Positions 23,901 through 35,344 of a DNA stretch of 64,000 bases are shown here, in pieces. The notes beneath the pieces are model-generated. The model was not told where the DNA came from and ran no database searches. It worked only from the letters and a program-made list of their open reading frames with translations. The position numbers and the translations under genes were made by a program. The number at the start of each line of letters is the position of its first letter. The stretch's first letter is position 1. This DNA is from Schistocephalus solidus (taxonomy: Eukaryota; Platyhelminthes; Cestoda; Diphyllobothriidea; Diphyllobothriidae), in the NCBI GenBank assembly GCA_017591395.1, contig WEDG01000352.1:186001-250000 (forward strand), in the 5' to 3' direction.

Positions 23901-24406
23901 CTACTTACCCGCATATTTGGATTGGTTACACAGCGATATAAATATAAAGGCCTGACGAGAATTTATCGAAAGCAAACGTATGCTCGCCAAACTGTCTTTC
24001 AAAATTTGCTTGGTCAAGGAAAGGGATTGCGTTAATGCACAGAATGTTAACACATACCCTGCCTGAAATGCGACCATAAAAATATCCCTGTTGTCAGTAG
24101 TTACATTTTTGTAAAACTTCGGTTATCATCTCTTTTCACAATTTCCCCCTTGAAAAATGTTAGAACTTGGTACATCATTTTTTTCACATGCGTACGCACA
24201 AAGACAACGCTTCAATCACTACATCTTCTTTTACTTCGACTGTTTCGTTCTGCTTAAGGTCACGGTGCCCAGCCTTGGCCGAAAATGAACACCTCTCAGT
24301 GATCCACTGCAGTTGTTCAGCTGAAATTTCTCCGTGTATATATATATCAGAAACGTGATTGACTACGTTCACCGTTTATTTTAACGCCAGAAACAGTGCG
24401 TTCCTT
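23901..24406. other. No recognisable feature
   Basis: Unassigned sequence. Short open frames on both strands lack motifs. Confidence 0.45.
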
Positions 24407-24770
24407 TCACATGCCCCTCCCCCGAAGTAATCTTGTAGGTCGAGTTCTCTCTGAGGTGTCGAGCCTCGGTTGGGTACCATGGTGACTGTCTGGTGCGGCC
24501 ATCACCAGCTGCCGCGACAGGTCGCAACGGCGGGCTCTGGGAGGGAGAACTGCTAGTTCGCGTGGTGGAGGGGATTCAGGGTAGAGTGATCGTCCGCTCA
24601 GTGCACACGCGTGACCTGCGTCAGTGTTACTAACCTCCACCCTGACTGTGCCCACCCCCACCACCACCACCTCATCCCCGGAAAGTCGCAACCTGAATAG
24701 GATAGCGACGACTAGTTGCTGCCTTTGCCCACCCACGCGTTATCGAGAGTATAGGTCCTCAAAGGGATTG
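24407..24770. other. GC-rich patch with a 109-codon frame of unknown nature
   Basis: The minus strand is open from 24736 to 24407. Its product is rich in Arg, Pro and Ser, with no recognised domain. A CCACCACCACC run at 24660-24672 adds low complexity. The base composition contrasts with the AT-rich surroundings, as repeat A and the RTE tails also do, so it is more likely repeat debris than a gene. Confidence 0.3.
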
Positions 24771-25728
24771 GCCTGGCCACTAGAGAATACAATGTAATCC
24801 AAAAAGAAACTGCCCTGGGCCGTATTTACTTTAGTTGACAAGGTACTCGAAACTGTTAATGGAGTCCCCTGAGAATAATTAAACCTAATTTTAATACTAG
24901 GCTGCACTTCAGGCGTGCGCGCAGTTGACCAGTAAGTCCTCTTCCACGTAAATGCTCATGTTTTGAAATTTACGTACGGAATACGCCCTTTTGGGACGCA
25001 TATGAATCAGGTAACTACTTGAAAGTAAATAGTTTCCCCAGAAAGCATACGACCTCTAAATAAACCGGTTGAACATGTTCACCTCCCAGTTTTCCAGCTT
25101 CCGGGTGATAAAAATAGCTTTGATCCCATCGTCTGCTGGTGATCTACGGGTAGCCATCGTAAGCAGTGTGTAATGGGGTAACGTCAACCAGGAGACGCGG
25201 GTTAAATTAAAATAACGAGAACAGTCAGACTAAAAAAAACTGAACGAGTGAGTTTAAAATCTGCAAACCTACGTCCCTGCTGCACTTTGCTGCTTAAACT
25301 CACAAGAGAAAAACAATTTGTAGCTTTAAAGCCATTTCGTGATGTCGAAGGAGCAGACATGAGGGAATACGGTGGGATAGCCCGTGGTTTTACTTTTGTT
25401 TCAACTAAGCTTGGTTGACTAAACCACTCCACGCTGTAAGGATTTCCACATATTTTGGGCGCTCAGCCTGATATGTCCACTTTGACAGCGGATGTTAACG
25501 TTTCCGCGTGAGAGTGTAAACTTATCTTGGAAGCCCAAGAATTTAAACCATTTTGCTGATTTAAAACTCGGTCTCTTTATAATCAAACGCGATTCTTATA
25601 GCGCCCCCACACCTAAAGCTCCAAAGAAACCTTCGGAGAACGTTAAGAGCGCAGGATGCCTCAGGTTGGTGCAAGACATATGCGTTTTATGAGCCTACGG
25701 AGAATATGCTAGCAGAATCTTCGACCTA
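24771..25728. other. No recognisable feature
   Basis: Short open frames without motifs; nothing assigned. Confidence 0.45.
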
Positions 25729-25955
25729 TTGCAATTTAGATTGTCCAAACTGACGAGAGAAGTACGCATAATGTTCACATGTTCCAAGAAGATGCCGGAT
25801 GAGCTATTCAAAAATTTTGCTGATCAATCTTTGGTAGAGGAATTACGCAAGTTAGTATTTATCTTCAGACCAGGATATACATTAGCAGAACCCTTCGGGT
25901 ACTACGGCCAAGCAGATAATATGTCACTTTTCTCGCTGCTATTGAAATGGATACA
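25729..25955 (+). CDS. Open frame of unknown nature, cut by repeat A
   Basis: About 75 codons are open before the frame runs into the repeat A insertion. The predicted peptide has ordinary globular composition (…MPDELFKNFADQSLVEELRK…, …EPFGYYGQADN…) and no family I recognise. It could be a fragment of a host exon or of another mobile element. The 15-bp sequence ATTGAAATGGATACA at its end (25941-25955) is duplicated at 26502-26516 beyond the repeat, so the pre-insertion frame can be examined across the gap. Confidence 0.25.
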
Positions 25956-26501
25956 CGGCAGTTCGACCGTCGATTTAAACGAGGTCCACCGTATGCTCAA
26001 CACCAGGTGGTGCAGGGACGGTGACTTGCGCGTGAATTAGTTTTAAGTGATAGTAGCCTTGCGCTGCAGCTACCGCACTCTCCTCCTCCCCCACCTGAAC
26101 CCGGTGTCAATACAGAGTCAAGAAGACCGGAGATGGGAGAGGGCGCAGGTGGCTGGCGCGGCCGGAGCCGCCCCTGGGTGTACCACCACACCTGATTCGG
26201 ATCACACGGAGTGGGAGTGCCATAAAGGCCACATTAAGAAGGAGCCATTGCAGCCTGACTCTCAGACCGCCAGTCAGCCACTTCACACAAAACACACATT
26301 GTGCTGACCATGCAGTTCGAGTTATCCCGTCAGTTGGCAACCTTCCAAGCTACGGCTTTTAGCGCACCGTGATAGTTTCTAGCGCGTCAGATTGTTTATA
26401 GTGAGGAAAATGCGCTGAGCTCTCGACCTCACTCTCTCCCCCACCCCCACAGTCAGACTACTGTCCGAGCCGGTCAGTTGCCTGATGTGGGAGTGGGCGC
26501 A
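25956..26501 (+). repeat. Repeat A, copy with 15-bp target-site duplication
   Basis: The unit runs from CGGCAGTTCGACCGTCG to GGGAGTGGGCGCA and is bounded by ATTGAAATGGATACA at 25941-25955 and 26502-26516. The duplication fixes both ends of this 546-bp copy. A long duplication of variable size (9-10 bp at 56088) fits target-primed retroposition better than cut-and-paste transposition. There are no terminal inverted repeats, no A tail and no recognised Pol III boxes. Related copies: 925, 3540, 16030, 27330, 41470, 56088. Confidence 0.85.
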
Positions 26502-26516
26502 ATTGAAATGGATACA

Positions 26517-27329
26517 GACACTCATGCATAATCAGGCCTCGGAATTGCCTCGTCAACCAATCAGGTCAGTCCAGCTGGATGGAAACCCCATCCACTACAT
26601 TGCTTCGTTGTGTTTCCTTTGAGACCTAGAAGTCCATCAACCGGACACCAAACACCTGTCCGCCTCTGCAACAACTTCCCTGGCATGAGTGACAGCTCAG
26701 AGATCGGTAAACAATAACTAGCTGGAGCTTGTCAAAAATGAACGCCACCCTGAGCATCTGCCGAGTGGATCTCTGCCCTGTTGACATCCTCATTCACCTG
26801 CTTATGAGGGAAGCTTATTCCGTCCTGAGCCAGACGTCGATGACTGTCTTCTATTATCGGCGCAAAAGTTCATTAATTCTAAGATAAAACCGTGAGTTTA
26901 GTCAAAGTATTGCAAGTACCTATGGGGTCTATCATCAGCAGCCGATTTAGTATGTAAAGATGTGTATGCAAGTGTGCGAAGGGGGGAGGGGGGGGGAGAG
27001 CAACCTCGCTGACGGAAATAGAATCCATTGAGCTATGTGCCCGCACGAATGTGTTCATTTCGCCTGGCCCTCACGTGACACCTAATTCCAATATGTGCCT
27101 CCAATACGTTGCAGCACACGCAACGGTCGGATCCCTGAAATAATTTCTGTCATGATTTGACTGTCGTAAGCGACAAGGTCTAAAGCCGCCCCTAGAGACG
27201 TGCTCAGTCGTAACTCATGCGTGAATATTTATTGTAAACCAGACTTGCACTGTATCGAACCCGCCGCCTCTGCCCACATGCCCACTCCACACGTATCAGC
27301 TCTCATGCATTGCGCATCTGGGATCCCAC
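26517..27329. other. No recognisable feature; short G-run
   Basis: Unassigned sequence. A purine tract GGGGGGAGGGGGGGGGAGAG at about 26981-27000 is the only local oddity. Confidence 0.45.
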
Positions 27330-27690
27330 AGAAATGACAAATACTATAAAGTTCGTGTTAATAAGCAGCCATCACGGATGTTTTAGTGATCCCATTAGCC
27401 ATCAGCTATCCAAGGCACGACCTGTAGCACACTATTATAGTTCCAAGCGCGTCAGGTGCATTCTAATGTGGACTTTACTGATTTTTGCCGTGAGGATAAA
27501 GGCCTGTTGTCAGTCTCGCTCTATTGATCTTCTCACCCTCTCGCTCTCTCTCTCTCTCCCTTGCACAAATAGACTATCCTAAACGGTCGCAAACTGGTGC
27601 TGAGGTTGGGTGTAGTGGCTTGCGTGGCATAAGGGCTTACTCCTAGGCCTACAATGTACGCGTCGACCTCCCACTCCATATAACTGGACC
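27330..27690 (+). repeat. Repeat A, diverged copy
   Basis: The blocks follow repeat A order: CATCAGCTATCCAAGGCACG, a TAGTTCCAAGCGCGTCAGGT block (compare TAGTTTCTAGCGCGTCAGAT at 26368), a CTCTCGCTCTCT pyrimidine tract at 27538-27560, then GAGGTTGGGTGTAGTGGCTT. The ends are not identifiable. Confidence 0.5.
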
Positions 27691-29435
27691 TCACTAAAAC
27701 AAAGTTCAAATCCATTGAGGCCATCTAATTACGCTCATCATCACCCCTTCCCACCCTCGGGAATTGTAATCACAGGTCCCTTTATGGGGAAAAAATTGCT
27801 TTCAAACGCAAGGTATTTGAGGCGCAACCCGGTAGCATCGTCAAGTATTTACTGTAACACTGAACCTTGCTCAAATGTGGATCGGACAAAAAACTGAACT
27901 CCAACCAGGCATAAAATACAGACATTTTTTACTGACAAATCTGCGCAGACGACACCCCACCCGTCATAACGAGCCTGCTAAATTGCATAATAAGATTGCC
28001 TTATGAGCAAAATGAAAGGATTACCAAGCGTGGGGACAAAAACACACCGGGTGCTCTCATCTTGTTTAGACCACCGATCCAGCATAACTATCAGGTTGTG
28101 GTGAAGCAAAACTTCATATCACCTCAGGTGACCATCCAATTCCCGGATGGGATAGTGTAGAGTTATCTATCCATCAAGTTAATTTATGCTTTTGACATGA
28201 ACTGCCAGTACGTGACCGTGGAACCGCCAACCAAACGCATTGCTGAACCTGGGGCGACTGTACGACCAAAATGCGAGTCCCGCCTCTGACGTGCCCTAAC
28301 CTAAGCACAGCGATAACACCTGCAAACTGGCTAAGCCACACGAGATTAACCTGCCCGTTTCAACCATCCTAAATTTTATTCCAAACATGCGTGCCTACTG
28401 TCGCGCAGCTGAACGGGTAACACGACATACTGTATGCGGACAGAGAAAGGACGCAGGAATAGGCAGGTCAACCACTAAACCTCACTGTTTCTCCTGGATT
28501 ACATGCACCCCAACTATCGTCCATTCAAGTTCTATTTAATTAGTTTTTCCTAACTGCGACTGACGGATCTTCAGCTCGGTTCAGTAAGTACTAAAACGAC
28601 AAACCCCGACTGCTCTTCGCCCCCCAACGACATCCCGGTCTATTTGGTGACCATGTAAATAGGTCCTTATCAAAAACCAAAAACGATGTATAGCTCACGT
28701 CGCCTCCAGCAGCGCAGACAAATGCGAAGACCCCCGTTATAAGTGAGTATTCCTACTTGAATGAAGAAAAATTCGATACAGTTGCAGCTGAATGCATTTT
28801 ATATAACCGAACAATATGCCTTGGACAAAGATTACTTTATCAGCTAAACTTCAGCTTACACAGAGAGCCGAAATGGTGATGTGATAAAAGCTTCCACTGC
28901 TGCTGTCTTTCCGACCGAAGTACTCAACGGAGCTGATATAAATAATGTGAAAGTTTTTTGGGGTCTCCTTGGAAATTCAAGCACACCTTAATGGCTCATG
29001 TTGTACAGAGTAGCCTTGGACGGTGCCACTGTTATGGATGAGGTGAAGATCTTTTCTACATCCCCACCAGCCCTAGTAAAGCTCATTAAATCACATACCT
29101 ATGAATATCTCAGCAGGACCGCAAAGCACCACACCGGTAACTTTTCAACTTATACTGAATAGGCTTCCTTAGAAGGGTCTATAACATCGCTATTTTCGGC
29201 TCTGTATACAGGAATAAGTGGGCATTTGACAGTTATATTGGGAGAACTACACAAAGACATTTGAAAAAACTCGAGCTCATATGCAGGGGGCATTAAGTAG
29301 CACCAATCGCACTGTGGACATCAACTACATCAATGGTCGTACCACAGTTGACAAATTGAGACGAATGTTCGCATTCCAGGTGTAGGTATAAGCAGGATAG
29401 AAGATGAAGGCTCCTGGATAGCCCAAACCGTTTCT
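27691..29435. other. No recognisable feature
   Basis: 1.7 kb without long open frames or motifs I can place. Confidence 0.5.
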
Positions 29436-29810
29436 TTACTCATTTGAGCTTTCGAAATCGTATGAGAGGCCATAGTCAGAGATAAAAGAGGCAACAGAAC
29501 AAGCAGTAGTTATAGCGAGAAGGAGCCACTCGAACATCAGTAACTCCAGTTCGGAGGTGACCGCGTAGAGCTCGGTCTGCCGAAGCCAGATCAGTATATC
29601 GATTGACTGAGTTCTCATTGGAGGCCCAGGTTTCAATCAATTTCCAGCTTGTCTTGCGTCTGGTGTTGCCGATTATCTTCGTGGCGTGAAGTTTAACTCG
29701 TGGCCTGCTTCGTAGGTGTAAGCAATCACTTGTGATAATCCATCTTCCCGTCGCACAGCCAGCTTATGTTTGTATATGCACGGACCAAGTTCCAACCATT
29801 CGAAACAGGA
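29436..29810 (-). pseudogene. Penelope-like element, GIY-YIG end fragment
   Basis: The complement aligns block by block with the GIY-YIG part of the PLE at 7240-7690: the region corresponding to 'RIHEHKLAVRR', 'ATGHEF' and 'TKIIGNTRRK', then the C-terminal segment read as RTQSIDILIWLRQTELYAVT. It is truncated at its 5' side near 29810, 50 bp from a plus-strand PLE N-terminal piece. Stops and frameshifts throughout. Confidence 0.65.
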
Positions 29811-29859
29811 ATCTTGAACTTGATCCGCAACCTCTCATCCAAGCAGCTACTTAGGGCAT

Positions 29860-30850
29860 TAACTACGGATGCCAGGACCTGAAAATTGTTTTAATACCCC
29901 CGATACGAACCCTGCCGACTTCATTGCAGCCCTTGAAGCCATGCTTGTGAGAACTGAAACTACCGACGACGAGAAACACTGCGTCCGACAACGTGTCACC
30001 TCTTCCCAATGTGTTTGGAAGAGTGAGTCAGAAGCTATGCAGTATATAAGAATGGACGAACAAAGTACCATTCTCCCCGAGGTTAGGGGACGGTCAACTG
30101 TCATAATGAATCGAGAAGACTACAATGAGGAAGCTAAAACTCTACTTGATGACAGAATCAGACAGATGACCACAGGACTAACAAACTAAAACAGTACCAG
30201 GTGGGTTGGATAAAGTAATCAGATAATTCAAGCGCCAAGGTGTGATCACGGGGAACGAACGGCGCCAAACGAAATCAATGGATACTGCTTTGGCTAGCTT
30301 CTGTCATATAGCAAAGAACAATCGACCAATTTTTTTCACTGCGGCATATCGTTGCCCTAAAAGGCAGCCCCACGGATCATTTCGCAATATGAATGTACTC
30401 GAAGCTGAAGATCTTCCAGGGCGATTCCAATAGCTCGGTCCGTTCAGCCTCACGATTAATTGTAGCCCTCCTCCTAGGTCTGAGGAGTAAACTGGATGAA
30501 ATTATGACTTATTTCGACGCAATATCATTATTTAAATCCATTCCACAGAATCGGGCCCAAGAAGTCTTGCACGGTAAAATTGATGAGTCCTATTAGGAAC
30601 CTCAGTGCTCGCAAAAAATTGGACGCCAAAATACTTAATTTACCTTTGCGGATGAAACCTATATGCAGACCAAGGGAATGTAAATAGGCTTCACAACCTC
30701 TGGATAATTTGTAGAACTGGTCCTATAAGGGCTGGAGAAGAGTGCCTTCACCCAGCAAGCGCCGAGCTTTTGGTGCCGTTACGTTGACGGCACGTTTTTT
30801 ATAGTCAGGAGGAACATGCTGCAGCACCATTACCGGCAACGTCAAGGAAA
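29860..30850 (+). pseudogene. Penelope-like element, N-terminal and RT part
   Basis: An open stretch at 29869-30189 carries the PLE N-terminal domain (FIAALEAMLVRTETTDDEKH; ILPEVRGRSTVIMNREDYNE, the usual 'ADKGGATVVMNRSDY' block). After damage come SSVRSASRLIVALLLGLRSK and MTYFDAISLFKSIP (about 30430-30545), TFADETYMQTKGM, and YVDGTFFIVRRNM with the catalytic box at 30780-30791. YVDD has become YVDG, losing the second Asp. The GIY-YIG part is missing. With 29436-29810 it forms a pair in opposite orientation. Confidence 0.8.
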
Positions 30851-31991
30851 AAGTATTTTGCCCTTGAGGAAATCGATGTCGTCTGCGTTGGTTACGTCCC
30901 TACGTTCCTTCATCATCCAGCGAATGGCACCTAGAACTTCGTCTCGAACAGATGATAGGTTGAACGTCACATTGCTCGGCCTTTTTATGCTGTGTACAAG
31001 AAAATCGAACGGTTAGTTCCACTGAGCTGTTTGGTTCTTCGTTGGTTTTCTGCCAGTCGCCTACCGGGTCACAGGAAAGCGTCGGCAGTCTGTTCTCCTA
31101 TGCCGTCGTCAATGTCGCAGATATTCGTCCCACGTTTGTTTCATATCATCATTACCGTGAGTAGCTTAATTCCACAAACGGTGAGACCTGCAGTTTCAGT
31201 TTACGCCTTCTCTTACTATTTCCAATGGTCTTCGGTCTTCAGTCGGCATCCTATTAGTTACCCATTTGGTCGCGTAAAGGCGTTCGTCTGTGCCTACTTA
31301 AACACAATAAGTAGATACTACATAGAAAGTGCTTTCAGGAGGGTACTTCTACCTGTGCCTAAAATTACACTCCCGTGTGGAATAACGATCACAAATAAAT
31401 AATTCAAGATTTTCCGACTGTCAGAAGTTTGGGAAGATTTAGTTGCAAGCATGAAACTGCTGCGAAACTCACCTTATGGTAAAATAACAGATGCAAGTAA
31501 TTTCCTATTGGATTTGCTGATATAAGTCACAGAAAGATGAACCGTTCACCAGCCTCGAGCGAATTAATTAAGTTGTATTCATTTCAGAAGAGCCCAATGA
31601 TAAAACGATTAAAAGGGGCAACAGCTGCTAGATTTAATGCAGTGTGTTTTCTGTTTTTTTGTTTTGCTGAATGAAATTTGGCGTTGCTGGCGCAATCATA
31701 TTTGTGGAAGCCGGAAAATTGCCTCCGGAGATTTTCGGTCTAATAATAATTGCTTTATTGAGCATCTATCAGTGTCTTAAAATGAATTGCTGCTGCCATT
31801 CGCAGAGGAGAACCAAGCAACATCAAGTGACGTACGATTCAAATAATGGCGATTTTCACCTATCAAACTCCTAAAACTTTGTCCTGATGCCAACCTAGAT
31901 TCAGGCCTAAGAGGTGGACTAGTAAAACCCTCCACTTTCATGATCACGTAAAACTAAGCAATCACTGGCACATCACGGATGGACAAGATGA
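30851..31991. other. No recognisable feature
   Basis: The 136-codon open frame at 30992-31402 has no recognised motif and lacks support. Confidence 0.45.
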
Positions 31992-32060
31992 GGATCAGTA
32001 TCAGTATCAGTATATTTGAGGGAGATGTAGGTGAGTCACCTTTGAATTCCCTATTTGTAC
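31992..32060 (-). repeat. LINE 3' end with short tandem tail
   Basis: The complement ends ...CTCCCTCAAATATACTGATACTGATACTGATCC. This matches the 3' terminus of LINE K at 57750-57800 (CTCCCTTAAATATACTGAAT...). The tandem TACTGA-like tail is what non-LTR elements of this kind carry instead of poly-A. It is probably the 3' end of the LINE whose C-terminus lies at 32551-32790. Confidence 0.6.
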
Positions 32061-32550
32061 ATGCAAGTTGTGGTATCAAAAAATAGTATCTCGATATGTT
32101 GGCGAGGCCAACAAAGTGGAACAAAGTTGAAAAAGAGCAGACAGTGAAAAAAAACTCCCGGTGATAGTTAGTAGAAAAAAACTGTCGCCCTTGGGAGGGG
32201 GTCCAACGGGGGGCATTTCGGAGGTCACATGATGCTCCATTGCTGATTGCAGCGTCCGTTGAGGGATTTCAAAGGCTGAAATAGATGTCCAGATCATCCT
32301 CGGTCCATTGCGGTTTGAACCAGGGGATAACGTTCATACACCTCATGGACGACGGTCGCCAGGTCCAGCTGATGCGAATACTCACGGTGTCACCAAGGTG
32401 TGTAAATAAGTTAAGCATCGAAGACCTCGAGGACCCCAGCATGGGAATAATGGGAGAATGCAAGCCCTCGAACGCAAATAACAAACAAGGAAATGTTACT
32501 CAAATATAACTAGTAGTATCATAAATGCCTTACTTTCTTACGTCACGCAG
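32061..32550. other. Between LINE C-terminus and 3' end; unassigned
   Basis: This is longer than the 3' untranslated region of the related copy at 57745-57905, so it may hold an insertion. No element ends were found. Confidence 0.35.
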
Positions 32551-32790
32551 CTTTCAGTTAGTGTTGTAGCTCGCACCATTATATCGATCTAACTTTCGCT
32601 TAAAAACCTCCAAGGAGTCCGACATTACAACATCCAGAGGAAGACTATTCCCAGCTTCGACTACTCTTTTGGAGAAGAAGTACTTCCGAGTGTCTAGCCT
32701 TGCTCCAGTCACACGTAATTTGAGCGGATGACCTCTCAAGTTAGTTGTTTTTGCTAACTCGATGGCAATGCTTTTCAAATAGTAAAAAAA
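32551..32790 (-). pseudogene. CR1/Jockey-like LINE, C-terminus of ORF2
   Basis: A 74-codon frame reads TTNLRGHPLKLRV...RKYFFSKRVVEAGNSLPLDVV...LEVFKRKLDRY. This is the conserved C-terminal end of CR1-like ORF2 proteins ('LRGH..KL...R...R..FFS.RVV..WN.LP..VV'). The normally invariant Trp before NSLP is Gly here. It is 5' truncated. Confidence 0.75.
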
Positions 32791-33480
32791 CTTGCATAGT
32801 TTGAAGGATTACACTTGGAGGAGAAGCATCAGCTTGGAAAATTAGAAGGAAAATAATAAATAAAAAGGTTTATCTATATAAGTGAACTTTGAGTACGGGT
32901 AAACCCTACATAGCAGTGTTTACATGCCACGGCCTTTGATGCACGGCTGGTTGGCAGAGACGACTAAGATAAAAATGGTTATCTCAGCTCCCCTTATTAT
33001 GCCGCTAACACTTGGCGATCAGCGACTGCTAGTCGTGATGCAACCGCCCACAGATGCCCCAGATCCGAACTTCCGAATCAAAACAGATGTCGTCAGTTCA
33101 ATTCGAAGGGCAGTATATATGGAGGTATGTCCCCTGTTTTGAGCACCCACTACTCACACTGATGGCTACACAAATTCGGAAGAATCGAATGCTCATAAGT
33201 TACTTCCGAAGCGAGACGAAACATTGCCGTTTTGAGCAGTGAGTTGACTGCCTAACAGACATACGAAAGACATGAAAGCTAATACGAAAGGCGCACTTCC
33301 ATCATCAAAGAAGTTCGTCTCTTTTTCAGTGCTCTTCATAAAACCAAAGAACGTGCGAGGATTGTAGTGATTTTAATTTACAGTGGATGTTCAAGGACGT
33401 CAATTTTATTTTTAATGTAGGGAATAAACACCCATGAATTTTAAGCGACCTCAGAAGTTCATTAAGGGTGAGAAGCCTAC
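32791..33480. other. No recognisable feature
   Basis: Short open frames without motifs. Confidence 0.45.
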
Positions 33481-34245
33481 CTGTATGTGCTATTATATAT
33501 CCGGGAGTATACAATCACGACAATCAACACTACAGTGTATGGAAATGCAACTAAAACAACCAAGGTCCTCAGCTATCACAGCAACTACCCGGTTTTACAC
33601 AAAATTGGCTGTTTCGCATACTCTTTGAGCAGGTCAAAATGCGTTGTAATGAGCCCAAAGCAAGAGTACAAGAACTACGATATCTCAGGGACCAATTGAC
33701 GAAGAACGGCTATCTTAAGAATTTAACCAGCCGCTAAATACTTACGCGCCCACGACGGACAAACGGAAGAGAGACCAACGATCTGTCCCCCACTACCGTA
33801 CATAAGAAATATGTCCGCGGCAACGGAACGCATCGCGCCAGAGTTAGGCGTGGGCAGCGCCCATCGTCCGGCAGCTACCATGCGCGTCAGAATCACGAGG
33901 ATGAAGGACCGACTGAACGATGGTGAGCACTCACTTGTAATTTATCACATTCCGTGCCATAACGGCCCTTGACATTATGCATGCCAAACAGGACGCCGTC
34001 TCAGCTCACGAATACTCGAGCACAAACGGAGAGGCGACCCACTGTCTAAAGTGGGCACACACGCTGGAGGAAGGTCATGAGTTCGACTTCGCAAGCACGT
34101 GAATACTGGCGTGCGCCGGCAACAAGACGGGACGGGAACTATTGGAATCGTGGGGGGCAGGCATAAACTCCATAGCCAGACTTATTGGCTTACCCCGGTA
34201 TTTTCACGCACTACGCCCACGCAGCCAGGTGGCGCGGCTCACATC
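33480..34245 (+). pseudogene. Penelope-like element, linker and GIY-YIG fragment
   Basis: Frames in order: TTVYGNATKTTKVLSYHSNY (about 33525-33585), CNEPKARVQELRYLRDQLTK and NGYLKNL (33640-33715), AATERIAPELGVGSAHRPAA and TMRVRITRMKDRL (33810-33925), YHIPCHN, CQTGRRLSSRILEHKRRGDP (33985-34045), GHEFDFAS, LLESW. These are the RT-distal linker and the GIY-YIG nuclease of the same subfamily as 7200-8790. The RT palm is absent and there are at least four frame changes. Confidence 0.75.
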
Positions 34246-35344
34246 GCCGCCAAGATCAAACGCTGCCACCAGGCCGAGAGACCACTGTGAGCCAGACGGC
34301 GCGAACCAGACACAGTCAAGGACGTAAACCCAACCCTAACTCCCTTCCCCCCACTCCCACAGTACGACTGCATAAATGCTCACACGTTGTTGCACTCCAA
34401 CAGCCTCTGAGGTTGAACTCCTGTCCGAGATCAAAAGCTCGGATTTCTAGTGATTGTGACTTCGTCTTCTTTACAGCATATTATTTTTGCAGAAACTAGA
34501 GCGTTGGAGATTGAAAGAAAAAGAGAAAATAAATGTTTGTCAAAATAATAGTAAGCATATAAGCTGCAATGGGGAAAATCAAGCCACACAGAAAGGTAAT
34601 TGCAGAGAGATAGCCTCCCCCAATGTAGGTTCGAAAACTTGCAAGACTGTGTTAATTTTCCGAATGACAGAAAAGAGATGTTGACCAAACATACAGTTCA
34701 ACCACCTCTATCAGACGTTCTATCACAACAAAGCATGAGGCAGCAGCAACTGGGCCGCTGCGGTTACGAGCCATTATGCGGATGGGGTGGGGTTCCTGCT
34801 TCCGTACCTAAAGGTGTTCAGCTAAATAAAACGTTCAAATGACATAAATTTGGATTGCTAGCAAGTCGGTGCTCACGAGGAGGAATAGAAAGGAATAAAA
34901 CGGATGAATTATTTAGAAACTTGCTACAAACGAGTTTCGCGTGGCGTCGCCTCTGATTTAACATGCACGTTTTGGCTTGATCTGTCTTTCCTCTAAGCAA
35001 AGATCACAGTGAAACGGGTAGATTCACTAGCTTGTTTCGAAACTTTTTCCAGGACCGGTGCGCAGCATTCAAGATGTTGCAGGACAAGCGAAAAACGCAA
35101 GGCACAGAGGGTTTGGTTTGGTGAGTTTATTTTAATGCCGACGAATAAGCGAAAGCTACATACGGGCCTCGGAAACAGCATACAAATATTGCTTCAGTGA
35201 CAGTAACCTCGTGAAAGCTGATGTTCGTAGGTAGGCGGAAAATTCCGCACGCGGATGATTATATCCAATCATGTGCGCTGCTCAAATGTTCTGCTATAGT
35301 GTTAACGCATGCATCGAAGTACGTAGTCTTTTGTGAAAATGAAT
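34246..35344. other. No recognisable feature
   Basis: Open frames at 34185-34499 and 34600-34842 have no recognised motifs. Confidence 0.45.

Noticed and set aside
24407..24770. GC-rich patch as a promoter or CpG island of a gene
   Set aside because: There is no transcribable gene beside it, and similar GC-rich patches here are mobile-element debris.
30992..31402. 136-codon open frame as a gene
   Set aside because: No domain, no neighbours of similar coding quality, and composition like its non-coding surroundings.
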